From NCBI GenBank assembly GCA_018715445.1, contig DVLP01000452.1, forward strand, positions 1-6,953: a stretch of 6,953 nucleotides of DNA, read 5' to 3'. The notes under the pieces are model-generated. The model was not told the origin of the DNA. It saw nothing but the letters and a program-made list of their open reading frames with translations, and did no database searches. The DNA comes from Candidatus Avipropionibacterium avicola (GTDB taxonomy: Bacteria > Actinomycetota > Actinomycetes > Propionibacteriales > Propionibacteriaceae). A program made the position numbers and the translations under genes. Below, in pieces: positions 1 to 6,454 of the stretch (the stretch's first letter is position 1; each line of letters opens with the position of its first letter).

Positions 1-7
1 CCGGTGC

Positions 8-1075
8 ATGTCGAGCATCCCCAGTGTCGTCGCGGTGTTGGATGCCGGTCGGGTCCGCACCGAGCAGATCCTGCTCGCACCGCCCGCCGATGACGAGATC
101 GACGTCGAGGTCACCCTGGCCGCCCTGTGCGGATCGGACGTCCACACGATCAACGGTGATCGGCCCTGTGCCCCGCTCACCGCACTGGGCCACGAAGGTG
201 TCGGACGGGTGCTGACGTCCGGGTCAGGGCGGACGGACCTGCATGGGGCACGGCTGGAGCCCGGTGACCGGGTCGCGCTGTCCATGCTCGCCAGCTGTGG
301 TCACTGCGATCGATGCACCGGTGGCCTGACGATGAAGTGCCGCCACCTCGTGAAGTACGGACATCGCTCGGTCACCGAGGCCCCGTTCGCCTCCGGGATG
401 ATCGCCACCGTGGTACGGATGGTGCCCGGCGCACCGGTGGTGAAGCTGCCCGACACCCTCGACGATCGCAGCGTCGTCTCGGCCGGTTGCGCGGTGGCCA
501 CTGCTGCCGCGGCGATCCGGGTCGCAGGGATCGGTGTGGGAGCAGGGTTGGGCGCGGGAGATCGGGTGGGGGTGCTCGGCGCCGGTGCCGTGGGTTGGTA
601 CGTGGCCGCCATGGCACGGACCCGTGGCTGTCAGGTGACGGTCGTCGAGCCCAATCCCGACCGGCGTGAGCTGGTCGCTCGGTCCGGGGCGATGACGACG
701 GCCGAGGCCACGGATCTGGCCGATGTCGAGCCGGTCGTCACCATTGAGGCCTCCGGTCACCCCCAGGCGGTCGCAGCCGCCGTGGAGACCGCACCGATCG
801 GCGGTCGGGTGGTCTGCGTCGGGTCGGTCAGCCCGGGGTCGACCAGGATCACCATCGATCCCGCGATCGTGGTCACTCGGTGGCTGTCGGTGCTCGGGGT
901 GCACAACTATGCGCCCGAGGACTTCGGGGCAGCGGTCGACTGGTTGGTCGACCACGCCGACCAGATCCCCGCCGAGCTGGTCTCCGATCCGTACCGGATG
1001 GACCAACTCGACGAGGCGGTCGAGCAGATGGTCTCGGGTCGCCACCCGCGGGTCGCGATCGACCCGCAGCTGTGA
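8..1075 (+). CDS. Zinc-dependent medium-chain (MDR) alcohol dehydrogenase, resembling the phosphonate-catabolism-associated subfamily
   Basis: A 355-residue protein with the full MDR layout. The N-terminal GroES-like half has catalytic-zinc candidates C41 (in LCGSDVHT), H62 and E63 (GHEGVG), with C161 as the probable third ligand. A structural-zinc lobe has C97, C100, C103 and C111 in CxxCxxC-x7-C spacing. The Rossmann half has GAGAVG at 191-196, for NAD(P)H binding. The lobe wording (CTGGLTMKCRHLVKYGH), the SAGCAVATA segment and the late GVHNYAPEDF segment recall the MDR subfamily often found beside phosphonate catabolism genes; that is recognition from memory, and no phosphonate gene is visible here. 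It probably oxidises or reduces a small polar alcohol in the cytosol, substrate unknown. ATG at 8 is the only in-frame start in the window; its ribosome site and promoter lie outside, so a longer protein cannot be excluded. Its TGA abuts the valS stop on the other strand. Confidence 0.88.
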   Translation: MSSIPSVVAVLDAGRVRTEQILLAPPADDEIDVEVTLAALCGSDVHTINGDRPCAPLTALGHEGVGRVLTSGSGRTDLHGARLEPGDRVALSMLASCGHCDRCTGGLTMKCRHLVKYGHRSVTEAPFASGMIATVVRMVPGAPVVKLPDTLDDRSVVSAGCAVATAAAAIRVAGIGVGAGLGAGDRVGVLGAGAVGWYVAAMARTRGCQVTVVEPNPDRRELVARSGAMTTAEATDLADVEPVVTIEASGHPQAVAAAVETAPIGGRVVCVGSVSPGSTRITIDPAIVVTRWLSVLGVHNYAPEDFGAAVDWLVDHADQIPAELVSDPYRMDQLDEAVEQMVSGRHPRVAIDPQL

Positions 1076-3703
1076 TCAGCTGGCGGCAGGCACGACCGTC
1101 GCGCTGACCCGGACCTCGTCGGCACCGTCGGTCCAGGTGATGTCCCCGTCGATCCGGCCCACCGCGACCAGGTCGTCACCGACCTGACGCAGCCGTTCCA
1201 GGCTCGCGCTGGGAGCGCTGACCTGCACCGCGGTGATCGGGGTCTTCATCGAGACCTTGGCATTCGACTTCGCGCCGCGGATCCCGATCAGAGCGGCCGC
1301 CACGTCGGCGACCAGGGCGGGATCGCCTTGCACGGCGGCGATCTCGTCGATCGTCGGCCAGGCGGCGACGTGGATCGAGCTCGGGTGCGACCACGACCAC
1401 ACCTCCTCGGTGACGAACGGCAGGAACGGTGCCAACAGTCGCAGCAGCACGTCCAGGGTGACGCCGAGGGCTGCATGGGCCGACGCCGCGGCCTGGGGAC
1501 CGCGGGCCCCGTACGCCCGCTCCTTGACCAACTCGACGTGGTCGTCGCAGAAGGACCAGAAGAACGCCTCGGTCACCTCCAGCGCACCGGTGTAGTCGAA
1601 GGCCTCGAAGCGTTGGGTGGCGGTCGTGATGACCTCGGTCAGGCTGGCGACCAGGGCGCGGTCGACCGGTTCGGTGATCCGCTCGAGCCCGGCCGCACCC
1701 ACCGGGGCCGACGACCCGTCCTCGGTGACCATCGACAGCACGAACTTCGAGGCGTTGAGCACCTTCATCGCCAGCCGTCGCCCGACCTTCATCTGGGCCT
1801 CGTCGAAGGGGGAGTCCAGGCCGGGGCGGGCCATCGCGGCGCGCCACCGGACGGCGTCGGCGCCGAACTTGTGCAGGATCTCGTCGGGCACGGTCGCATT
1901 GCCCTTGGACTTCGACATCTTCTTGCGGTCCGGGTCGGTGACGAAGCCACTGATCGCAGCCCGCTGCCAGGGAAGGCAGTCGTGCTCGAGATGGGATCGC
2001 ACCACCCGGGAGAACAGCCAGGTCCGGATGATGTCGTGGGCCTGCGGCGCGAAGTCCATCGGGAAGGTCAGCGCCCACCGCTGCGGGTCACGCTCCCACC
2101 CGCACACGATCTGCGGCGACAACGACGAGGTCGCCCAGGTGTCCATCACGTCCGGGTCGCCGATGAAGCCGCCCGGCACCCCGCGCTGGTCCTCGGTGTA
2201 GCCGGGAGGGCAGTCGCTGGCCGGGTCGACCGGCAGGCTCGCCTCGTCGGCCAGGATCGGATCTCCGGCATCGGGCTCACCGTCGGCATCCAGGCGGTAC
2301 CACACCGGGAAGGGCACGCCGAAGAAGCGCTGACGTGAGATCAACCAGTCGCCGTTGAGGCCCTCGACCCAGTTGTCGTAGCGGTGCTTCATGAACTCCG
2401 GCACCCACTGCAGCTGTGCACCACGGGCCAGCAGCTGCGACTTCAGCTCGGCATCGCGGCCACCGTTGCGGATGTACCACTGACGGGTCGACACGACCTC
2501 CAGGGGCTTGTCGCCCTTCTCGAAGAAGTTGGCCATCCGCTGGGTCGGCTTCGGCTCGCCGATCAACTCACCCGACTCGCGCAGCGCCGCCACCGTCAGT
2601 TCCCGGGCGGTGTGGACGGTCTTGCCGGCCAGCTCGGTGTAGGTCGCGGCCCCGTCACCGGTGATCCACTCCGGGACCTCGCGCAGGATCCGTCCGTCGC
2701 GCCCGATCACGGTCCGGTTGGGCAGTTGGAGCTCGCGCCACCACACCACGTCGGTCAGGTCACCGAAGGTGCAGCACATCGCGATGCCGGCGCCCTTGTC
2801 CATCTCGGCGCCCGGGTGGGCCACCACCGGCACCTCGACCCCGTACAGGGGGGTCCGCACGGTGGTGCCGAACAGGGCCTGGTAGCGCTCGTCGTCGGGG
2901 TGGGCGATCAACGCGACACAGGCCGGCAGCAACTCCGGACGGGTGGTCTCGATCTCGACATCGCCGTCCGGGCCGTGGAAGGCGAGCCGGTGCATCGCGC
3001 CGGGATACTCCCGGGCCTCCAGCTCGGCCTGGGCGACCGCGGTCTGGAAGGTCACGTCCCACAGCGTCGGGGCCTCGGAGAGGTACGCCTCGCCGCGGTC
3101 CGCGTTGCGCAGGAACGCCTTCTGGGCGACCAGCTGGGCGTCGTCGGAGATCGTGGTGTAGAGCGTGTCCCAGTCCACCGACAGCCCGACATGGCGCCAC
3201 AGGTCCTCGAAGGCCTTCTCGTCGACGGCGGTCAGCTCATGGCACAGCGCCACGAAGTTGCGTCGGCTGATCGGCAGCGGCCGCTTGGGGTTCGGCTTCT
3301 CCGGCGGAGTGAAGTCCGGGTCGTACGGCACCGACGGGTCGCACCGCACGCCGTAGAAGTTCTGCACCCGGCGCTCGGTCGGCAAGCCGTTGTCGTCCCA
3401 CCCGATCGGATAGAACACCGACTTGCCCTGCATCCGCTGGTACCGCGCCACCAGGTCGGTGTGGGTGTAGGAGAAGATGTGGCCCACGTGCAGCGACCCG
3501 GAGACCGTCGGGGGAGGGGTGTCGATCGAGAACACCTCGTCGCGCGAGGTGGCGCCGTCGAAGCTGTAGGTGCGATCGGCCAGCCAACGCTGCGACCACT
3601 TCTGCTCCAGACCTTCCAGCGCCGGCCGGTCCGGTACGACCACGTCGACCGGCCGGGTGGGCGGAGTCGTCGTGGGCGTGGGCTGGGCGTCCTGATCAGT
3701 CAT
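1076..3703 (-). CDS. valS: Valine--tRNA ligase (ValRS), archaeal/rickettsial-like type
   Basis: Class I synthetase of 875 residues that charges tRNA-Val with valine in the cytosol. Visible motifs: HIGH-type HVGH at 72-75; [10 protein letters not shown] at 101-110; CP1 editing domain with TTRPE at 253-257 and [15 protein letters not shown] at 301-315; catalytic-core [10 protein letters not shown] at 453-462; the ValRS-specific MDTWATSS from 520; KMSKS at 595-599; then the helical anticodon-binding domain. The first 25 residues are a Pro/Thr-rich tail. The wording around HVGH ([28 protein letters not shown]) is that of the archaeal and rickettsial form, not the common bacterial form (PPPNVTGSLHMGH, QPGTDHAGIATQ). 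The C-terminus has no obvious long coiled-coil arm, which the bacterial type carries. ATG at 3703 is preceded nine bases upstream by AGGA (plus-strand 3713-3716). It is an intact essential gene unless a second ValRS exists elsewhere. Confidence 0.96.
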   Translation of the reverse strand: MTDQDAQPTPTTTPPTRPVDVVVPDRPALEGLEQKWSQRWLADRTYSFDGATSRDEVFSIDTPPPTVSGSLHVGHIFSYTHTDLVARYQRMQGKSVFYPIGWDDNGLPTERRVQNFYGVRCDPSVPYDPDFTPPEKPNPKRPLPISRRNFVALCHELTAVDEKAFEDLWRHVGLSVDWDTLYTTISDDAQLVAQKAFLRNADRGEAYLSEAPTLWDVTFQTAVAQAELEAREYPGAMHRLAFHGPDGDVEIETTRPELLPACVALIAHPDDERYQALFGTTVRTPLYGVEVPVVAHPGAEMDKGAGIAMCCTFGDLTDVVWWRELQLPNRTVIGRDGRILREVPEWITGDGAATYTELAGKTVHTARELTVAALRESGELIGEPKPTQRMANFFEKGDKPLEVVSTRQWYIRNGGRDAELKSQLLARGAQLQWVPEFMKHRYDNWVEGLNGDWLISRQRFFGVPFPVWYRLDADGEPDAGDPILADEASLPVDPASDCPPGYTEDQRGVPGGFIGDPDVMDTWATSSLSPQIVCGWERDPQRWALTFPMDFAPQAHDIIRTWLFSRVVRSHLEHDCLPWQRAAISGFVTDPDRKKMSKSKGNATVPDEILHKFGADAVRWRAAMARPGLDSPFDEAQMKVGRRLAMKVLNASKFVLSMVTEDGSSAPVGAAGLERITEPVDRALVASLTEVITTATQRFEAFDYTGALEVTEAFFWSFCDDHVELVKERAYGARGPQAAASAHAALGVTLDVLLRLLAPFLPFVTEEVWSWSHPSSIHVAAWPTIDEIAAVQGDPALVADVAAALIGIRGAKSNAKVSMKTPITAVQVSAPSASLERLRQVGDDLVAVGRIDGDITWTDGADEVRVSATVVPAAS

Positions 3704-3712
3704 GGCACCGAA

Positions 3713-3716
3713 TCCT
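3713..3716 (-). promoter_or_regulatory. Ribosome binding site of valS
   Basis: AGGA on the minus strand, nine bases before the ATG at 3703. It lies in the 39-base gap after the upstream membrane-protein gene. No terminator-like hairpin with a T-run is visible in that gap, which supports read-through into valS. Confidence 0.55.
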
Positions 3717-3742
3717 ACGCATGCCGCGACGGTGGTTCACCT

Positions 3743-4486
3743 TCAGCCGATCTCGACACCGAACCGTGCCAACACCTCGGTCAGCAGACCACCCCGGGCC
3801 AGCGCGTCCCGGGCGACGAGGAAGCCCACGATCCCGACGATCCACGAGGTGGCCCCCGCCGCGTGACGGACGAACCAGTCGTTGATCCGTCCGAGCAGAG
3901 GTTCGACCCTGGCCCGGGCGAGAACCCTGGCCACCAACAGGACGAGTGCCGGCGCAATCATGACCACGCAGTATCCGAGCAGTGCCGCAACCACGCCCAG
4001 CCCGGGCAGCGGCGAGCTCGCCAGCAGACCGATCGCTCCGAGGTACGGCAACATCGATGCAGCCTCCACCGCGACCGCACCCAGCGCCAGGCCCATCAGG
4101 GGCAGCAGCGAGCCGGAGCCGTCCACGCCGCCGGTGGCCCGCTCCCGCCAGCGGGCGATGCGCTCGTCGGTCCGTTGCCTGGCCCGTACGGTGTCGATCC
4201 GGAAGCTGATCACCACCAACGCGACCCCGACGACCAGCTGGGCCCAGACCAGCAGCGGGGAGTCCAGCAGTGCGGTGAGTTGTCCTCCGAGGGCCCGGCC
4301 ACCCGACACCAGGGCGAGCCCCAGACCGAAGTAGCAGGTGGTCACCGTGGCCAGGTAGGCGAGGATCCGGCCCACCCGGACCGGGCCCGGGATCATCAAC
4401 AAGATGATCGGGACCAGCAGGGTGCCGAAACTGGTGGAGTCGATGAGGGCCAACAGGGCGAGGGAACCAGCGGTGATCAGATCCAT
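3743..4486 (-). CDS. GAP/Sap-family multi-spanning membrane protein (LysE-like fold), putative exporter or lipid-transport accessory
   Basis: A 247-residue, very hydrophobic protein with about six membrane segments, estimated by eye at 5-33, 40-62, 77-97, 126-155, 163-188 and 212-230. A basic cytoplasmic-looking loop (98-120, rich in R, K-poor) sits between segments 3 and 4, giving a three-plus-three layout. The opening (LLALIDSTSFGTLLVPIILL, then PGPVRVGR) resembles the GAP family, which includes mycobacterial glycopeptidolipid- and sulfolipid-addressing proteins and is distantly related to LysE-type exporters. Mycobacterial members help move glycolipids to the cell surface; the substrate here is unknown. 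ATG at 4486 places the first helix right at the N-terminus as in relatives, but the ribosome site is weak (GGA three bases before ATG). It lies 39 bases upstream of valS on the same strand and is divergent from a sensor kinase, which makes it a candidate target of that two-component system. It could alternatively be another LysE-superfamily transporter. Confidence 0.78.
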   Translation of the reverse strand: MDLITAGSLALLALIDSTSFGTLLVPIILLMIPGPVRVGRILAYLATVTTCYFGLGLALVSGGRALGGQLTALLDSPLLVWAQLVVGVALVVISFRIDTVRARQRTDERIARWRERATGGVDGSGSLLPLMGLALGAVAVEAASMLPYLGAIGLLASSPLPGLGVVAALLGYCVVMIAPALVLLVARVLARARVEPLLGRINDWFVRHAAGATSWIVGIVGFLVARDALARGGLLTEVLARFGVEIG

Positions 4487-4525
4487 GGTTCCAGCGTCGT
4501 CCGAGGTCGACCGTCACACATCAGG

Positions 4526-4564
4526 CGAAGGATGGCACTTGTCGGTCACGGCATACATCCTTCG
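4526..4564. repeat. Perfect 9-bp inverted repeat, possible operator or RNA stem
   Basis: CGAAGGATG at 4526-4534 is matched exactly by its reverse complement CATCCTTCG at 4556-4564, with 21 bases between. Arm centres are 30 bases apart, about three helical turns, a spacing that allows two protein dimers or a looped dimer pair on one DNA face. No T-run follows either arm, so it is not a typical intrinsic terminator. Its position between divergent genes beside a LuxR-type regulator fits an autoregulatory operator; this is inference. Confidence 0.6.
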
Positions 4565-4585
4565 ACCGATGGTGGCGGTGACCGA
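4542..4585. repeat. Perfect 8-bp inverted repeat interleaved with the 9-bp repeat
   Basis: TCGGTCAC at 4542-4549 is matched exactly by GTGACCGA at 4578-4585. The left arm lies inside the spacer of the 9-bp repeat and the right arm lies beyond it, so the arms run A-B-A'-B'. In RNA that order gives an H-type pseudoknot, with single-stranded stretches of 7, 6 and 13 bases. The right arm ends eight bases before GGGA of the kinase ribosome site. An 8-bp match is weaker evidence than the 9-bp one, since GC-rich DNA produces such pairs by chance more often. Confidence 0.45.
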
Positions 4586-4590
4586 GCCAT

Positions 4591-4597
4591 GGTGGGA
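4591..4597 (+). promoter_or_regulatory. Ribosome binding site deciding the kinase start
   Basis: GGTGGGA ends seven bases before ATG 4605, a good spacing. The other in-frame ATG at 4569 is preceded by CATCCTTCGACCG, with no purine-rich site, and ATGs further upstream would overlap the divergent gene. This is the main reason for starting the kinase at 4605. A second GGAG at 4599-4602 is too close to serve. Confidence 0.55.
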
Positions 4598-4604
4598 TGG
4601 AGCG

Positions 4605-5795
4605 ATGGAGTCGACGACCACCCGCCCCCACCGGCCGGCCCTGTGGACCGACCTGCTCTCGGCCGTGGTGATCTGGGCCATCGGCGTCGGGTTGATCGCT
4701 CTGGGCCTGAGCCCGTTCAGCGTTGACCTCGACCCGCTCGGTCTGGTGGAGGGCAGGCAGTGGTGGCATCTGGCCCTGCTCACCCCCGGTTGCCTCCTGG
4801 TCGTGGTGAAGCGACGCTGGCCGGCGACGTCCCTGGCGGCGGGGGCGGTGCTGCTGGTGCTGGACGGTCTGCTCGGCTTCACCCTCGGGATGGTGCTGGT
4901 CATCATCGACCTGCTCTTCGGTGTCGGCCTGTACGGCAGCCCACGGGCGCGGCGATGGGCGATGACCGGGGTGTTGATCGCCATCGTGGCCTCGGCCGTG
5001 GTGGTGTCGCTCCACCTGGGCCAGTTCCGGGCCGCGGTCGTGATGGGTCTCCAGGGCGTCGCCATCGGCGTGGTGCCGTTGTGGTGGGCCGGCAATGTCC
5101 GTCAGCAACGTGAACTGGCCGAGCTCGCCGTCGCCCGCGCCCGAGCTGAGGCCATCCACGCCGAACGGGCCGCCACCGCACGTGATCTCCACGATGTGGT
5201 CGCCGCCCGGCTGTCCGCGACAGCACTGCACTCCGGAGCAGCTCTGGCGCTGCCCCCGGATCACGACCGGGACCGGCAGGTGCTGCAGCAGATCCGGGAT
5301 TCGACCGTGGCGGCGTTGGCGGAGATGAAGGACCTGATCACGGTGCTGCGCCGGGGCCATCACGGTGGTCCCGTCGCCACCGCCCGGCTCAGTGACCTCC
5401 CCGAACTGGTCGACCGGATCCGCGCCGACGGGGTCGAGGTCGTCGTCGAGCAGGACCTGCCGCCGGACCTGCCGCCGGTGGTGGAGCACAGTGCCCATCG
5501 GATCGTCCAGGAGGCCCTGACCAATGCCGTACGACACGGTCGTGGCCCGGCCCGGGTGCAGTTGGCCGAGGGCGATCGGGCGGTGGAGATCGTGGTCAGC
5601 AACCCGATGGGACGTCGCAGCACGAGTACCGACAGCAGTGGCGCCGTGGAGGGCGGCACCGGGATCTGGTCGATGACCGAGCGGGCCCGCGGCATCGGTG
5701 GCGACCTGGTGGCCGGCCCGCAGTCCGGGCAGTGGGTGGTGCGGGCTCGACTGCCCTTGACCGAGCATCCGGTCCCAGCAGGGGAGCCGTCATGA
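4605..5795 (+). CDS. Two-component sensor histidine kinase, NarL/DesK type (HisKA_3 family)
   Basis: A 396-residue membrane kinase with about six hydrophobic segments in residues 13-161 and almost no extracytoplasmic loop, so the sensing part is probably the membrane domain itself. A coiled-coil linker (about 164-192, QQRELAELAVARARAEAIHAE) leads to the dimerisation/phosphoacceptor helix, with H196 in ARDLHDVVA. The ATPase domain follows: N box QEALTNAVRHG with N307, and G box EGGTGIWSMTERARGIGG from 349. The usual Asp of the first G box is N333 (VVSNPMG), a variant familiar in actinobacterial kinases of this group. It should autophosphorylate and pass phosphate to D54 of the regulator encoded next, which overlaps it by four bases. 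The start at 4605 is chosen over 4569 (408 residues) because of the ribosome site. Signal unknown; cell-envelope or membrane state is a guess from the topology and the divergent membrane-protein gene. Confidence 0.92.
   Translation: MESTTTRPHRPALWTDLLSAVVIWAIGVGLIALGLSPFSVDLDPLGLVEGRQWWHLALLTPGCLLVVVKRRWPATSLAAGAVLLVLDGLLGFTLGMVLVIIDLLFGVGLYGSPRARRWAMTGVLIAIVASAVVVSLHLGQFRAAVVMGLQGVAIGVVPLWWAGNVRQQRELAELAVARARAEAIHAERAATARDLHDVVAARLSATALHSGAALALPPDHDRDRQVLQQIRDSTVAALAEMKDLITVLRRGHHGGPVATARLSDLPELVDRIRADGVEVVVEQDLPPDLPPVVEHSAHRIVQEALTNAVRHGRGPARVQLAEGDRAVEIVVSNPMGRRSTSTDSSGAVEGGTGIWSMTERARGIGGDLVAGPQSGQWVVRARLPLTEHPVPAGEPS
5781..5786 (+). promoter_or_regulatory. Ribosome binding site of the response regulator inside the kinase 3' end
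   Basis: GGGGAG, five bases before ATG 5792, inside the last kinase codons. With the ATGA overlap it indicates translational coupling, so kinase and regulator are made together. It also excludes the longer in-frame regulator start at 5732, which would overlap the kinase by over 60 bases. Confidence 0.75.
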
Positions 5796-6454
5796 TCCGC
5801 GTCCTCCTGGCCGATGACCACGGGGCGGTCCGCGCGGGGTTGAGGATGGTGCTCGCCGCCGATCCCGGCATCGAGGTCGTCGGAGAGGCCGCCGACGGCG
5901 CGGTCGCCGTACGGCAGGCTCGCGCGTTGCGACCCGATGTGGTGCTGATGGATGTGCAGATGCCGGGCACCGATGGGATCGAGGCCACCGCCCAGATCGT
6001 CGCCGAGGCCACGGCGGCGGTCCTGGTGCTCACCACCTTCGACATCGACGAGTACGTCTTCGGCGCACTGCGCGCCGGTGCGGCCGGGTTCCTGGTCAAG
6101 TCGGCCGAGCCGGGTGAGCTGGTCGAGGCCGTACGACGGGTCGGGGCCGGTGACGGGGTGTTGGCGCCCGAGGTGACTGCCCGGGTGCTGGCCACCTTCG
6201 TCGGATCGCCGACGCCCGGCCAGGACCGGGACCGGGACCCGAGGCTGGCCGAGCTGACCGAGCGGGAACGGCAGGTGCTGGCTGCGTTGGGCCGAGGCCA
6301 CTCGAACGCCGACCTGGCTGCCGAACTGGTGATCACGGAGGCGACCGCCAAGACCCACGTGTCACGGGTGCTCGCCAAACTGGGATGTCGCTCTCGGATG
6401 CAGGCCGCGATCATTGCTCGGGAGAACGACGGGGCGCACTACGATGGCCGGTGA
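5792..6454 (+). CDS. Two-component response regulator, NarL/FixJ family (REC plus LuxR-type HTH)
   Basis: A 220-residue DNA-binding regulator. The receiver domain (1-118) has the acidic pair D8 and D9, phosphoacceptor D54 (VLMDVQMPG), switch residue T81 or T82 (LTTFD) and K103 (LVKSA). A charged linker at about 139-153 includes the DRDRD stretch, encoded by a 6-base repeat. The LuxR-type helix-turn-helix covers about 155-210: LTERERQVLAALGRGHSNADLA, then TAKTHVSRVLAKLGCRSR. All key residues are present, so it should be phosphorylated by the overlapping kinase, dimerise and bind DNA. Its ATG overlaps the kinase stop as ATGA. Targets are not shown by sequence; the inverted repeats upstream of the kinase and the divergent membrane-protein gene are the first candidates. 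The next gene, folC, starts at or before its stop codon. Confidence 0.93.
   Translation: MIRVLLADDHGAVRAGLRMVLAADPGIEVVGEAADGAVAVRQARALRPDVVLMDVQMPGTDGIEATAQIVAEATAAVLVLTTFDIDEYVFGALRAGAAGFLVKSAEPGELVEAVRRVGAGDGVLAPEVTARVLATFVGSPTPGQDRDRDPRLAELTERERQVLAALGRGHSNADLAAELVITEATAKTHVSRVLAKLGCRSRMQAAIIARENDGAHYDGR
6223..6240 (+). repeat. Short 6-base tandem repeat in the regulator linker
   Basis: Three units: GGACCG, GGACCG, GGACCC. They encode the alternating Asp-Arg stretch between receiver and DNA-binding domains. Unit length is a multiple of three, so copy changes would lengthen or shorten the linker without a frameshift. At three units this may be chance. Confidence 0.5.

Larger units (their letters stand above)
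4487..4604. promoter_or_regulatory. Divergent intergenic region between the membrane-protein gene and the two-component system
   Basis: 118 bases that must carry the promoters of both directions unless transcription enters from elsewhere. I could not identify a convincing -35/-10 pair on either strand: TTGTCG at 4539-4544 is -35-like but has no good -10 partner at 16-18 bases. The region is noticeably less GC-rich in places (CACACAT, CATACAT) than the flanking genes. Two perfect inverted repeats with interleaved arms occupy 4526-4585. If the kinase starts at the earlier ATG at 4569, the region shrinks to 82 bases. Confidence 0.6.

Noticed and set aside
934..953. Perfect hairpin GGTCGAC-TGGTTG-GTCGACC near the dehydrogenase 3' end
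   Set aside because: It lies inside conserved-looking coding sequence (AVDWLVD), 120 bases before the stop, and no T-run follows on either strand, so it is not an intrinsic terminator by sequence.
3731..3741. GGTG-GTT-CACC mini-hairpin between the membrane gene and valS
   Set aside because: Only four base pairs and no T-run; too small to call a terminator or attenuator.
3704..3742. T-box or other amino-acid-responsive leader before valS
   Set aside because: The gap is only 39 bases, too short for a T-box, and no such motif is seen.
4404..4604. N-terminal extension of the kinase, with starts at 4404 or 4569
   Set aside because: The 4404 start would overlap the divergent membrane-protein gene by 83 bases and gives a hydrophilic, unfamiliar leader. 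The 4569 start lacks a ribosome site. Both are less likely than 4605, though 4569 cannot be excluded.
2384..4726. A 780-codon open frame on the + strand, antisense to valS and the membrane gene
   Set aside because: It has the low-complexity Gly/Arg/His/Gln-rich composition of a GC-rich shadow frame, no recognisable domain, and covers two well-supported genes. Long antisense frames are expected in DNA of this GC content.
4521..5768. A 415-codon open frame antisense to the sensor kinase
   Set aside because: His/Gly/Arg/Gln-rich with no motif; the kinase on the opposite strand has all its catalytic boxes.
5360..6414. Two long open frames antisense to the kinase end and the regulator
   Set aside because: Compositionally biased shadows; the regulator on the other strand is complete with D8, D9, D54, K103 and the helix-turn-helix.
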